A stretch of DNA of 64,000 bases, taken from an uncultured SAR116 cluster alpha proteobacterium (lineage in GTDB: Bacteria; Pseudomonadota; Alphaproteobacteria; Puniceispirillales; Puniceispirillaceae). The stretch is from positions 124,001 through 188,000 of the forward strand of contig CACNQE010000001.1 in NCBI GenBank assembly GCA_902622515.1, in the 5' to 3' direction. Under the pieces are notes generated by a model. It had not been told where the DNA came from. It did not search any database and saw nothing but the letters and a program-made list of their open reading frames with translations. How positions within the stretch are numbered: the stretch's first letter is position 1; every line of letters begins with the position of its first letter. Shown piece after piece: positions 18,058-26,372 of this stretch. A program made the translations under genes and the position numbers.

Positions 18058-18269
18058 CATTTCACTTCATAATTTTATATTGAGTAATACATGGTTTAAT
18101 GCACAAAACTAACTAACCAAATATTGAGGAACAATTTTTTTAAAAAATAATTTAGATTTGCTTACAATATTATTATGAATAAATGCATTCGCATTTTAAA
18201 ATTGCGTAATTATTCTTATGATGGTTTTTACTTTTTTTAATTAAAAAGTTCTATCTTCCCGTCTATTTT
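18058..18269. other. Gene-free gap between tRNA-Cys and dam
   Basis: AT-rich spacer without an open frame of note. It holds a small hairpin AAATGC-ATTC-GCATTT (18181-18196) and an A/T hairpin ACTTTTT/AAAAAGT (18230-18249) just beyond the dam stop. Neither is followed by a clean T run. No direct repeat of the tRNA 3' end and no integrase were found. Confidence 0.4.
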
Positions 18270-19109
18270 TTATACAATTATGCTATTACTAATGAGTAAT
18301 TCTGAAATGGGATTTCGGCCTTCTGGATTTGAATTAATGGAACGTTTCGCTTTAATTTCAATAATAGTTAAACCCTTGCACAAATCAAAAACCAATGGAT
18401 GAGAGGCATTAGATGCCAAGAATTTAATATTTTTTCTGTCAAAGTAATGCAAAAACTCGGCTAATTCAGCCTGCTCTTCATCTCCAAAACCATCCTTATC
18501 ATAACTCGTAAAATTTGAGCTGGCGTTTAATGGTGGATAAGGTGGATCAAGATAAACAAAATCTTCTCCCTCAACTTTTGATAATATATCCCTAAAATGT
18601 TTCTGCGTTATTTTAGTATTCTGCATTTGGCTATGACATGCCAAAAGCTTTTTCTCCATTACGATATCTGGATTGTTATATCTACCAAAAGGTACGTTAA
18701 AATGACCTTGTGAATTTACCCTGTAAAGACCATTAAATCCTGTTCTGTTCAAAAAAATAAATCTGGCAGCACGTTCTATTTCGTCTAAATTCGATAATCC
18801 CCCCTCTTGCCGGTCAAGCGCTCGCATTTGATAATAAAATTCTTTATCATAATAATATTTAGATAGTCTTTCGATCAGAAGGTCTATTTTATCTCTAACA
18901 ACACAAAAACAATTTACAAGCTCTTCATTGATATCATTCAACCAACTATTCTGAGGCGCAACCCTAAAAAAAACAGCTGCTCCACCCATAAAGGGCTCTA
19001 TATATCTGCCTTTAAAACTTGGAATTCTAGGGTGAATCTCATATAATAATTGACGTTTACCACCTGCCCATTTCAGAAATGGAGTTATAGATTTTTTTCT
19101 AAGATCCAT
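18270..19109 (-). CDS. dam: Dam family site-specific DNA adenine methyltransferase
   Basis: 279-aa N6-adenine methyltransferase of the D12 class. The SAM-binding motif I is PFLKWAGGKRQLL, the catalytic DPPY is in DFVYLDPPYPPL, and FLNRTGFNGLYRVNSQGHFNVPFG matches the target-recognition region of Dam. Length equals the E. coli type. GATC is the expected target by family. No restriction endonuclease gene is adjacent, so it appears orphan; alphaproteobacteria normally use CcrM (GANTC), making a Dam here unusual. No clear ribosome site. It sits next to a tRNA gene, a common insertion point, so acquisition by transfer is possible. Confidence 0.9.
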   Translation of the reverse strand: MDLRKKSITPFLKWAGGKRQLLYEIHPRIPSFKGRYIEPFMGGAAVFFRVAPQNSWLNDINEELVNCFCVVRDKIDLLIERLSKYYYDKEFYYQMRALDRQEGGLSNLDEIERAARFIFLNRTGFNGLYRVNSQGHFNVPFGRYNNPDIVMEKKLLACHSQMQNTKITQKHFRDILSKVEGEDFVYLDPPYPPLNASSNFTSYDKDGFGDEEQAELAEFLHYFDRKNIKFLASNASHPLVFDLCKGLTIIEIKAKRSINSNPEGRNPISELLISNSIIV

Positions 19110-19306
19110 AACAAAACTATCTTAAGATTTTAATTTGTGTGCAATAGTTAAATTTTCATTGGGATGAAATAGGTGCTTTAATAACTAAATTAGTTACATT
19201 AGTATAAGTTGTAAAAAATCCAAAATTAATACTTTTTTATCACTTAGCAAAGCTAACTTCTTTCTATTGTCAATTCTATGGGCCTTGTTTTCTTTGGTAA
19301 AAATGG

Positions 19307-20230
19307 ATGCATTATATGACACGAAATCAAGCACATTTGCTATTATTGTTGGTTACTATTTTATGGGGATTTACTTTTGTAGCCCAGAAAACTGGCATGG
19401 AGACGCTTGGACCAATGAGTTTTACGGCAGCACGTTACCTAATTGGTTCAATAGGCATTTTACCACTTGCTTTATTTGAGCTAAAAAAATATTCGATTTT
19501 TCCATTATTAAAATTGGATAACATGCTCTTTCTGAAAGCTTCGGGACTGGGAGTTTTCATGTTTTGTGGTATCTCTCTTCAACAAATCGCGCTTCAATTT
19601 ACAAATATTGCAAATGCTGCTTTTCTTACTGCTTTATACGTTCCAGCTGTGCCATTAATTAGTTGGCTACTGCACCGTCATCCAATAAAGGGAAAAATTT
19701 GGTTGGCATTAATAATATCTTTGTTTGGCTCATGGATGCTATCAGGTTCTGGAACAATTCTCAGTCAACTTGGAGACCTTCTAATTATAATTAGTGTTTT
19801 TTTCTGGGCTGGACACATCATTCTTATAGCTAATGTTACCAGAAATATTAACATGCCATTTCAACTATCTTTAATTCAAAGTTTTATATGTTTTATCTTA
19901 TCATCATGTTTTGCTTTGGTATTAGAAAAACCAGTTTTCTATGATTTTTTTCCAGCAATTCCAGAGCTAATTATCGCAGGATTTTTTTCAGTAACTCTAG
20001 GATTTTCCTTTCAAATCGTCGGTCAACGTTATTCTGATCCCACCGCATCTGCCTTCATCTTATCTCTTGAGTCCGTGTTTGGTGCAATCGCAGGATGGTT
20101 AATTCTTTCACAAATATTAGGCTTTTCTGCTATATTAGGTTGTTTGCTAATTTTCTTAGCTGTAATTATTGCTGATGTTATTCCAGACCGTTGGATAGCT
20201 AATAAAATGAATAAGGCAAATAATAAATGA
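19307..20230 (+). CDS. EamA family transporter (DMT superfamily)
   Basis: 307-aa inner-membrane protein with about ten hydrophobic helices in two EamA repeats. The first opens LLLLLVTILWGFTFVAQK and has the family signature FTAARYLIGSIGILPL; the second has SLESVFGAIAGWLILSQ near the C-terminus. An ATG at 19316 is a reasonable alternative start, with GGA 8 bases upstream. Its TGA overlaps the selD start as ATGA, and mnmH follows, so it is part of the selenium operon. Import of a selenium compound or export of a by-product is conceivable but not shown by the sequence. Confidence 0.87.
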   Translation: MHYMTRNQAHLLLLLVTILWGFTFVAQKTGMETLGPMSFTAARYLIGSIGILPLALFELKKYSIFPLLKLDNMLFLKASGLGVFMFCGISLQQIALQFTNIANAAFLTALYVPAVPLISWLLHRHPIKGKIWLALIISLFGSWMLSGSGTILSQLGDLLIIISVFFWAGHIILIANVTRNINMPFQLSLIQSFICFILSSCFALVLEKPVFYDFFPAIPELIIAGFFSVTLGFSFQIVGQRYSDPTASAFILSLESVFGAIAGWLILSQILGFSAILGCLLIFLAVIIADVIPDRWIANKMNKANNK

Positions 20231-22515
20231 AAACGAATACGATACCTATACAAACCGAGCTTGTTTTAATCGGGGGCGGACATGCAAATATACAAGTTTT
20301 AAAATCTTTTGCTATGCGTCCAATTGATGGTTTGCGAGTCAGTCTTATAAGTGATGTTTTGAATGCGCCTTATTCTGGAATGCTCCCTGGGTTCATTTCA
20401 GGTAAATATATTTATGAAGATATGCATATAAATTTACTTAATTTATCTAACTCCGCCAACGCACGCTTTATTCATGCTAAAATAACCTCTATAAATACCG
20501 AACATCGAATAATTCATTGCGAAGGACGGCCAGATATAAATTATGATTTGATATCTATAAATACTGGAATTGCATCAGATTTTGAACAAATTGAAGGTGC
20601 AAAAGAGTATGCAATCGCAGTAAAGCCCATTTCTCATTTTCTAAATAATTTGCCCAAAATTGATATGAAAATTAGATCGCCCCAACATTCGCTTATAATA
20701 GTGGGGTCTGGTGCAGCTGCTATTGAATTAGCATTTGCCTTCAGGACAAGGTTCAACAAGAAAAAAATTTCACCAAGAATTATTATTGTAGGAGGCGCAG
20801 AGAGGTTTTTCCCAGAACTCTCATTAAAATGTCACTTATCTATTTTTAATAAATGTAAAAGAGCGCAGATTGAAGTTAAATTTGGTCAGCCCGTAACCAA
20901 AGTATCAAGCAAGTCAGTAACACTTGCCTCAGGGGTTAAAATAGCCTCCGATTTTACGCTTCTTGTAACTGGGGGAATTCCTCAAAATTGGTTAAAAAAT
21001 ACTTCTCTTGGTCTCACGGATGATTATTATATTGAGGTAAATAAAGCTTATCAGTCGATTTCAGATGAAAGAGTTTTTGCTGCAGGAGATGTCGCAAAAG
21101 TTAGGCTGCAACCCCGTCCTCGCTCTGGCGTTTTTGCTGTTCGAGCTGGCCCGTTTCTCTCAAAAAATTTACGTCTAAAATTAAATAATTCACCACTCCA
21201 AAATATTTCCCAGCAGTCCCGCCATTTGTCATTAATAATGACGGGAAACAACACAGTTATGGCAATATGGGGTAAATTCTTTATGTCAGCCAAGTGGCTT
21301 TGGCTCGTTAAAAAATGGATTGACAAAAGATTTATATCCAATTTTACCAATTTACCAAAAATGGCAGAAAATCATCATCGCTCAATTCTACTCTCTAAAA
21401 ACGAATTACTCCGAGAAAATGACCCACTGCTGGAAAAAATATTTTGCGCAGGTTGTGGATCAAAAGCAGCTGCAAATATATTAGACACCGTTTTACCAAA
21501 AGCGATTAAGATGGCTTCAAAACTAGGTGGAGACAAACGTTATCTTTCTATGCTTAATACATACAGTGATGCAGGCGAATTCCCATTAGAACTGAATTTA
21601 GATGGAAAACAAACAATTGTGCAAACGGTCGATTCTATCTCTCAAATGATAAGTGACCCCTTTATATTTGGAAGGATAGCTGCGTTACACGCATTAAGTG
21701 ACTTAGCTGTAAGCAATGCTATTCCATTAACAGCTCTAAGTATGATAAATATTCAACGTGCTAAAAGAAATCTGCAGGAGTCAGATCTAACAAATATGCT
21801 TTCAGGTGCTTTGTTAGAATTTAGTAAAGCGAAAATAAAACTAATTGGCGGACACACATCACAATCATTCGAAAATAGTCTTGGGTTTGCCCTAACTGGA
21901 ATTAAGAAGAACACTGCTCAATTTGAAAGCTCAAAACTTTTGGAACAAGAGAGGAAAACAACTTTTTCGATTATTCTTACAAAACCACTCGGGATTGGAA
22001 TAATACTGGCTGCTTCTATGAGAAATTTGGTGAGTGAACAAAATTATCAAGAATGTATAGATTGTATGCTAAAATCTAATCTAGAGCCAGCTCAGTTTTT
22101 GTGGAAAAATGGAGCTGTAGCAATGACTGATGTCACTGGTTTTGGGCTTGCTCGACATATCGAAAACATCACTATGGATTTACGAAATCATTTTGGTGTG
22201 GATATTGGCGCACAACTCATCCTTAGCAACATCCCGATAATAGATGGTGTACACCAAATTCTAGAAAAAACATCAATACGTGCGACTTTAAATGAATCAA
22301 ACAAAAAAGCCACACGAAATTTAAATAGAAGTAAATGCAAAAACATACCTCTAAGTGATATATTGTTTGATCCACAAACATCAGGAGGGATTTTGGCGAT
22401 TGTTCCAAAAACTAAGGCAACTGAATTATGTAAAGTTTTACGCAATGATATTGCCCCTTCTTCAAAATTAATTGGAACTATCAAATTTAATAAATCAGGA
22501 ATATTCATAAGATAG
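20227..22515 (+). CDS. selD: NADH-dehydrogenase-like / selenide, water dikinase fusion
   Basis: 762-aa fusion. Residues ~1-385 are an FAD/NAD(P) disulfide-oxidoreductase domain (LVLIGGGHANIQVLKSF, IIVGSGAAAIELAFAF, ERVFAAGDVAKV). Residues ~400-762 are SelD, which makes selenophosphate from selenide and ATP. The catalytic segment is CAGCGSK: C410 matches the essential Cys17 of E. coli SelD and K413 matches Lys20, while S412 replaces the dispensable Cys19. QTVDSISQMISDPFIFGRIA and GGHTSQ are ATP/metal segments. The oxidoreductase half probably supplies reduced selenium (known fusion type, role unproven). The start overlaps the EamA stop by 4 bases, and mnmH follows after 15 bases. Confidence 0.93.
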   Translation: MKTNTIPIQTELVLIGGGHANIQVLKSFAMRPIDGLRVSLISDVLNAPYSGMLPGFISGKYIYEDMHINLLNLSNSANARFIHAKITSINTEHRIIHCEGRPDINYDLISINTGIASDFEQIEGAKEYAIAVKPISHFLNNLPKIDMKIRSPQHSLIIVGSGAAAIELAFAFRTRFNKKKISPRIIIVGGAERFFPELSLKCHLSIFNKCKRAQIEVKFGQPVTKVSSKSVTLASGVKIASDFTLLVTGGIPQNWLKNTSLGLTDDYYIEVNKAYQSISDERVFAAGDVAKVRLQPRPRSGVFAVRAGPFLSKNLRLKLNNSPLQNISQQSRHLSLIMTGNNTVMAIWGKFFMSAKWLWLVKKWIDKRFISNFTNLPKMAENHHRSILLSKNELLRENDPLLEKIFCAGCGSKAAANILDTVLPKAIKMASKLGGDKRYLSMLNTYSDAGEFPLELNLDGKQTIVQTVDSISQMISDPFIFGRIAALHALSDLAVSNAIPLTALSMINIQRAKRNLQESDLTNMLSGALLEFSKAKIKLIGGHTSQSFENSLGFALTGIKKNTAQFESSKLLEQERKTTFSIILTKPLGIGIILAASMRNLVSEQNYQECIDCMLKSNLEPAQFLWKNGAVAMTDVTGFGLARHIENITMDLRNHFGVDIGAQLILSNIPIIDGVHQILEKTSIRATLNESNKKATRNLNRSKCKNIPLSDILFDPQTSGGILAIVPKTKATELCKVLRNDIAPSSKLIGTIKFNKSGIFIR

Positions 22516-22530
22516 GTATCTAAGGAAACA

Positions 22531-23601
22531 ATGGGCGCACCTATAAACAAAATTAATAGTTGGGTAGAAACTACAGCGGACATGATAATTGATGTGCGCT
22601 CGCCAAGTGAATTTGAAAATGATCATATTCCAGGGGCCATTAATATGCCTGTTCTTAATGATGATGAGAGAGCAGAAGTTGGAACAATGTATAAAAACAT
22701 CGGTGCGTTTCATGCAAGAAGATATGGAGGAGCTATTGTGGCAAAAAACATTTCACAGCACATTCTCAATTATCTTCAGGAAAAGCCTGCAGAATTTAGG
22801 CCTATGATTTATTGCTGGCGAGGGGGTCAACGCTCAAATTCTTTTGCCCGCGTCTGTTCAGATATAGGCTGGAAAACATATATTCTTGAAGGTGGATACA
22901 AATCATACAGAAAAGAAGTACTTATCGGGTTAGAAACAGTTGTACCAAGAATTAATCCTATTTTAATAAGTGGACCAACTGGAACCGGAAAAACTCGATT
23001 ACTACATCAAATATCTAAATCTGGCGGTCAGATCCTAGATTTAGAGGGTCTTGCTAATCATAGAGGTTCACTCCTAGGATTAAAACCAGGCGAAAAGCAA
23101 CCAAGTCAGAGATATTTTGAGAGTTTATTATTGTTTCAAATCCGACAATTAAAATTAGAAGAACCAATATTTGTCGAAGCAGAGAGTTCAAAAATTGGAG
23201 AAATCCAGATTCCAAAATATCTATTCAAGTTAATGAAAACTGCACCTATAATTGAAATTACTATGCCTCTAGAGAACCGCGCTAAATTTTTAATGAAAGA
23301 ATATCAGTATTTACAAACTCATTCACAAGCTCTTTATAATCTTTTTGATGCAATGTTTTATCGACATGGAGAAGAAAAAACGAGCAGTTGGCGTGAATTA
23401 GCCAAAAATCAAGACTGGTATGAATTAGCTTTAAGTTTAATCCAGTCTCACTATGACCCCGCTTATAAAAACTCATCAATGAGGAAACAAAGAGACGTTA
23501 ATCACACCATTATGATTGATAATGGTGTGAAAGATGAATTCAAAAAAGCAGCACAAATCGTCTTAGAGAGATATAAAAGAGAATTTACTGGGTATGAATA
23601 A
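22531..23601 (+). CDS. mnmH: tRNA 2-selenouridine synthase
   Basis: 356-aa SelU/YbbB enzyme that replaces sulfur by selenium at the wobble uridine of tRNAs, using selenophosphate. The N-terminal rhodanese domain has IDVRSPSEFENDHIPGAINMP and the active-site Cys95 in YCWRGGQRS. The C-terminal P-loop domain has SGPTGTGKT at 147-155. Position directly after selD fits the pathway. Convergent with the cupin gene, 12-bp gap. Together with SelD this explains selenium use without requiring selenocysteine; selA/selB are not in the window. Confidence 0.94.
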   Translation: MGAPINKINSWVETTADMIIDVRSPSEFENDHIPGAINMPVLNDDERAEVGTMYKNIGAFHARRYGGAIVAKNISQHILNYLQEKPAEFRPMIYCWRGGQRSNSFARVCSDIGWKTYILEGGYKSYRKEVLIGLETVVPRINPILISGPTGTGKTRLLHQISKSGGQILDLEGLANHRGSLLGLKPGEKQPSQRYFESLLLFQIRQLKLEEPIFVEAESSKIGEIQIPKYLFKLMKTAPIIEITMPLENRAKFLMKEYQYLQTHSQALYNLFDAMFYRHGEEKTSSWRELAKNQDWYELALSLIQSHYDPAYKNSSMRKQRDVNHTIMIDNGVKDEFKKAAQIVLERYKREFTGYE

Positions 23602-23613
23602 GAGAAACACTAC

Positions 23614-24441
23614 TTATATGTCGGTACCCTCGCCAGCAACATGTTTTTCAATATGCCTTGCTGCTTTTCTACCTCTCAAGTCCTTACCAGTTGTAAGCCA
23701 AGTACATACATTTGCATCTTTAGCCCAAATTGTTTTATAACTCCCCGGCACAAAAAATTCTGCAAATACAAACTCATCTGCATCTTTATTCTCAAAAGCA
23801 TGAACTTCATTCTCAAAAAAATATAGTATATCACCTTTTTCTACAATGTGTTCAGAATTTTCGAAGGTAACTGTTCCAGTCCCTTCCATTATGTATTGAA
23901 AATGTTCTGCATTTTCATGATGGTGAAGAGGAGCAGTCCCACCTTTTGGGTAAATAATCATCTCCCCTTTTACACATGAAAGACCTTGCCACAAACCTGG
24001 ACTAGCTAAATAAATTCTTTTACGAGAATCAAATTCAGATAATAAAACTGGCTCAACAGACCAATCAACAGAATGTGTTTTAAAGGGAATTGCCTCTCCT
24101 TCTCCTAGAAACCTGCTGACTTTTAAAACGGTGCAAAACAATATTTCTGCTTTTGAAAAACCAAAATTTTGAATAACAGTTTTATTATTACCTTTGAGAA
24201 CTAATAAAGACTGCTGGTCCAAATTTACTGAGTCGATTTTTATACCTTTAGTTAACGCATGGAACCAGCTTAAACTGTCGTTTTCTAAATTCAGTTCAAT
24301 CTCCGCTTCTGCGTCGAGAATGTATTTTTTAATTTCGAGCCGAGAGTCTCCAGTTTCATGTCTGTTTAGCAATAGCTTATGACTAACACCTTTGCTAACC
24401 ACATGTTCAGCTATAGTACTATCTTTTATTAACAGTGTCAT
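23614..24441 (-). CDS. Cupin domain-containing protein
   Basis: 275-aa protein with two cupin-like halves. The C-terminal half is a clear metal-binding cupin: PLHHHENAEHFQYIMEGTG gives the His/Glu ligand set, and GDILYFFENEVHAFEN gives the second motif with its His. The N-terminal half (residues 1-130) is beta-rich but lacks the His cluster. Ends RGRKAARHIEKHV. GGGAGC precedes the ATG. Isolated between mnmH and tRNA-Asn. A dioxygenase, isomerase or sensor role cannot be told apart from sequence. Confidence 0.72.
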   Translation of the reverse strand: MTLLIKDSTIAEHVVSKGVSHKLLLNRHETGDSRLEIKKYILDAEAEIELNLENDSLSWFHALTKGIKIDSVNLDQQSLLVLKGNNKTVIQNFGFSKAEILFCTVLKVSRFLGEGEAIPFKTHSVDWSVEPVLLSEFDSRKRIYLASPGLWQGLSCVKGEMIIYPKGGTAPLHHHENAEHFQYIMEGTGTVTFENSEHIVEKGDILYFFENEVHAFENKDADEFVFAEFFVPGSYKTIWAKDANVCTWLTTGKDLRGRKAARHIEKHVAGEGTDI

Positions 24442-24775
24442 TTATTGCTCCCAATTAATATGAAATTAGTCTTTCACAAATTCTAAAAAAAAAGAAGAAA
24501 AAATCATATGATATTGAATTTACTTACAGTAATTAATTTATTTTTTTAAATATTATCAGCCTCAATATGAATTAATTGACCAATAATTCGTCGTTTTAGA
24601 ATGAGCCCTGAGATTTAATAAAAGATTTGGTTTTGAAACTGTTTGACATTCAAGTGTGTCGGCATTATCAAATTCATTTAAAAATTTATGGATGATTATA
24701 AACTTTTTCAATATACTTATTGTGTTTTTGTTTTTGCCTTAAATGAATTCTATCAACTTAATAAATTGGTATTAT
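24442..24775. other. Gene-free region upstream of tRNA-Asn
   Basis: 334 bases, very AT-rich, holding the promoters of the cupin gene (minus) and of tRNA-Asn (plus). A possible tRNA promoter is TTGCCT (24735-24740) with TAATAA (24759-24764), 18 bases apart, ending 11 bases before the tRNA. No open frame with coding character and no repeats noticed. Confidence 0.35.
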
Positions 24776-24850
24776 TCCCCGGTAGCTCAGCGGTAGAGCA
24801 GTTGACTGTTAATCAATTGGCCGGCGGTTCGAATCCGTCCCGGGGAGCCA
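24776..24850 (+). tRNA. tRNA-Asn (GTT)
   Basis: 75-nt cloverleaf: acceptor TCCCCGG/CCGGGGA, discriminator G and encoded CCA. The D arm is GCTCAGCGGTAGAGC, the anticodon loop is CTGTTAA (anticodon GTT) and the T arm is GGCGGTTCGAATCCGTC. All stems pair. Confidence 0.97.
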
Positions 24851-25291
24851 TTTTCAAATGTTATGTGTTTTCGAGCTAAAATCAATTTATAGCAGTACTT
24901 TGCTGTTCAGAACTTATTATCGAGAATCATGAGTAGGCGAGCAAAACAGTTTTTAAAACAAAATTTTTTTCACCTAAGTTGCAAATGTATAATTTAAAAA
25001 TAAATTTGTTTGAAATAAAACTCATATTTTAAGAAGTTTAATCTTAGTTTTGTCTTTTAATTAATTGTTTATATTATATAAAGTTTATGTTTTTGACATA
25101 GAAAATTTACTTAAGACACTTACCAACTGATTTTTCAATATTTTCAAACTTTAATAACAGATAATATATTATGCTATTATTTGAAACTAAAACATCAAAA
25201 TTTGTTGAATTTGATAGATAAAGATATTAATTAGACCTTCAACCGGTGCTTTAAAAATTGGTTCTGGAAAAAAATCAACAGGAGAAAAATA
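24851..25291. other. Long AT-rich leader region of the aap operon
   Basis: 441 bases without a gene. It must hold the aapJ promoter; TTGACA occurs at 25093-25098 but with no good -10 at 16-18 bases. The last 15 bases carry AGGAG before the ATG. No sigma-54 -24/-12 element (TGGCAC-N5-TTGC) was seen despite the nitrogen-related function of the operon. Confidence 0.35.
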
Positions 25292-26311
25292 ATGAAATAT
25301 GTAACTTCGCTTGTAACAAGCGTTGCTCTTGCTGGAATTGCGTTTGCAACTTCAGTGAGCGCGTCAACTTTAGAAGAGGTTCAAAATCGTGGGGAACTAC
25401 GATGTGGCGTCAGTGGCGGTGTACCTGGATTTTCCGCACCTAATGATGCTGGCAAAATGGTAGGCATTGATGCTGCTGTATGCGATGCCGTTGCTGCTGC
25501 GGTATTAGGAGATGCGTCTAAAGTCACTTACATTCCTTTGAATGCCAAAGAGCGTTTTACAGCTCTATCATCTGGCGAAATAGATGTCCTTTCAAGAAAT
25601 ACAACACACACACTCACGAGAGAAGCTTCTTTGGGACTAAATTTCACCTATTACAATTATATTGATGGTCAAGGCTTTATGGTGATGAAAGATGCTGGTA
25701 TTAGTTCTGCTTTAGAACTTGACGGTGCTAGTATTTGCGTACAGGCGGGCACAACCACTGAACTTAATATGGCTGATTATTTTCGCAACAACAACATGGA
25801 CTACACACCTGTTGGGTACGAAACATCCACTCAAACCAGAGAAGGTTTCGAGGGCGGAGCATGTGATGTTCTAACATCCGATAAGTCTCAGCTTGCCGCA
25901 TTAAGCACAGAGATGGCAGACCCAAGCAGTATTCTTATCTTACCCGAGACCATTTCCAAAGAACCTCTTGGGCCAGTGGTAGCACAAGGTGATGACCAAT
26001 GGATGGATATTGTTGCATTTACACTTTATGCTTTAATAAATGCTGAAGAACTCGGGGTTACATCAGCAAATATTGATGATTTGGTAGCAAACCCAGGAAA
26101 TCCTTCAGTTGGCAGATTAGTCGGCGCTGAAGGTGATACAGGAGAAAAACTTGGTCTTGCAGCCGACTGGTCTTATCAAGTTATTAAACAAGTCGGTAAC
26201 TATGGCGAAATTTATGAAGCCACTGTTGAACCTATTGGTATTCCAAGAGCTGGATCTGTAAATGATTTATGGACTCGAGGCGGCATTCTTTATGCTCCCC
26301 CAATTCGATAA
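25292..26311 (+). CDS. aapJ: General L-amino acid ABC transporter, periplasmic binding protein
   Basis: 339-aa solute-binding protein. The N-terminal signal peptide has a hydrophobic core VTSVALAGIAFATSVS and a likely cut at VSA-S. The mature protein has the family start LEEVQNRGELRCGVSGGVPGFS and the AapJ/BztA blocks SRNTTHTLTREASLGLNF and GAICDVLTSDKSQL-like GGACDVLTSDKSQLAAL. It binds many L-amino acids in the periplasm and delivers them to AapQM. AGGAG lies 7 bases before the ATG. A strong hairpin follows the stop, so it is probably made in excess of the permease. Confidence 0.95.
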   Translation: MKYVTSLVTSVALAGIAFATSVSASTLEEVQNRGELRCGVSGGVPGFSAPNDAGKMVGIDAAVCDAVAAAVLGDASKVTYIPLNAKERFTALSSGEIDVLSRNTTHTLTREASLGLNFTYYNYIDGQGFMVMKDAGISSALELDGASICVQAGTTTELNMADYFRNNNMDYTPVGYETSTQTREGFEGGACDVLTSDKSQLAALSTEMADPSSILILPETISKEPLGPVVAQGDDQWMDIVAFTLYALINAEELGVTSANIDDLVANPGNPSVGRLVGAEGDTGEKLGLAADWSYQVIKQVGNYGEIYEATVEPIGIPRAGSVNDLWTRGGILYAPPIR

Positions 26312-26327
26312 GTAAAAAAATATATTG

Positions 26328-26356
26328 GTCGGAGGGTTTTACTCTCCGACTTTTTT
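26328..26356 (+). terminator. Hairpin with T tract between aapJ and aapQ (partial terminator)
   Basis: GTCGGAG (26328-26334) pairs with CTCCGAC (26344-26350) across a 9-base loop and is followed by TTTTTT (26351-26356). This is a classical intrinsic terminator, 17 bases after the aapJ stop and inside the operon. It should let binding protein outnumber permease, or protect the 3' end of the aapJ message. Confidence 0.85.
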
Positions 26357-26372
26357 AATTGAGAAAAAAAAC

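Noticed and set aside
17984-19109. tRNA-integrated genomic island at tRNA-Cys
   Set aside because: No integrase, no duplicated tRNA 3' end and no phage or plasmid gene was found; only the Dam gene is suggestive.
24851-25291. sigma-54 promoter or NtrC site before aapJ
   Set aside because: No TGGCAC-N5-TTGC and no GCAC-N-GTGC dyad were found by reading the region on both strands.
26325-26372. Longer aapQ starting at the TTG at 26325
   Set aside because: The extension is encoded by the terminator hairpin and T tract and has no family character; GTG 26373 begins the conserved protein.
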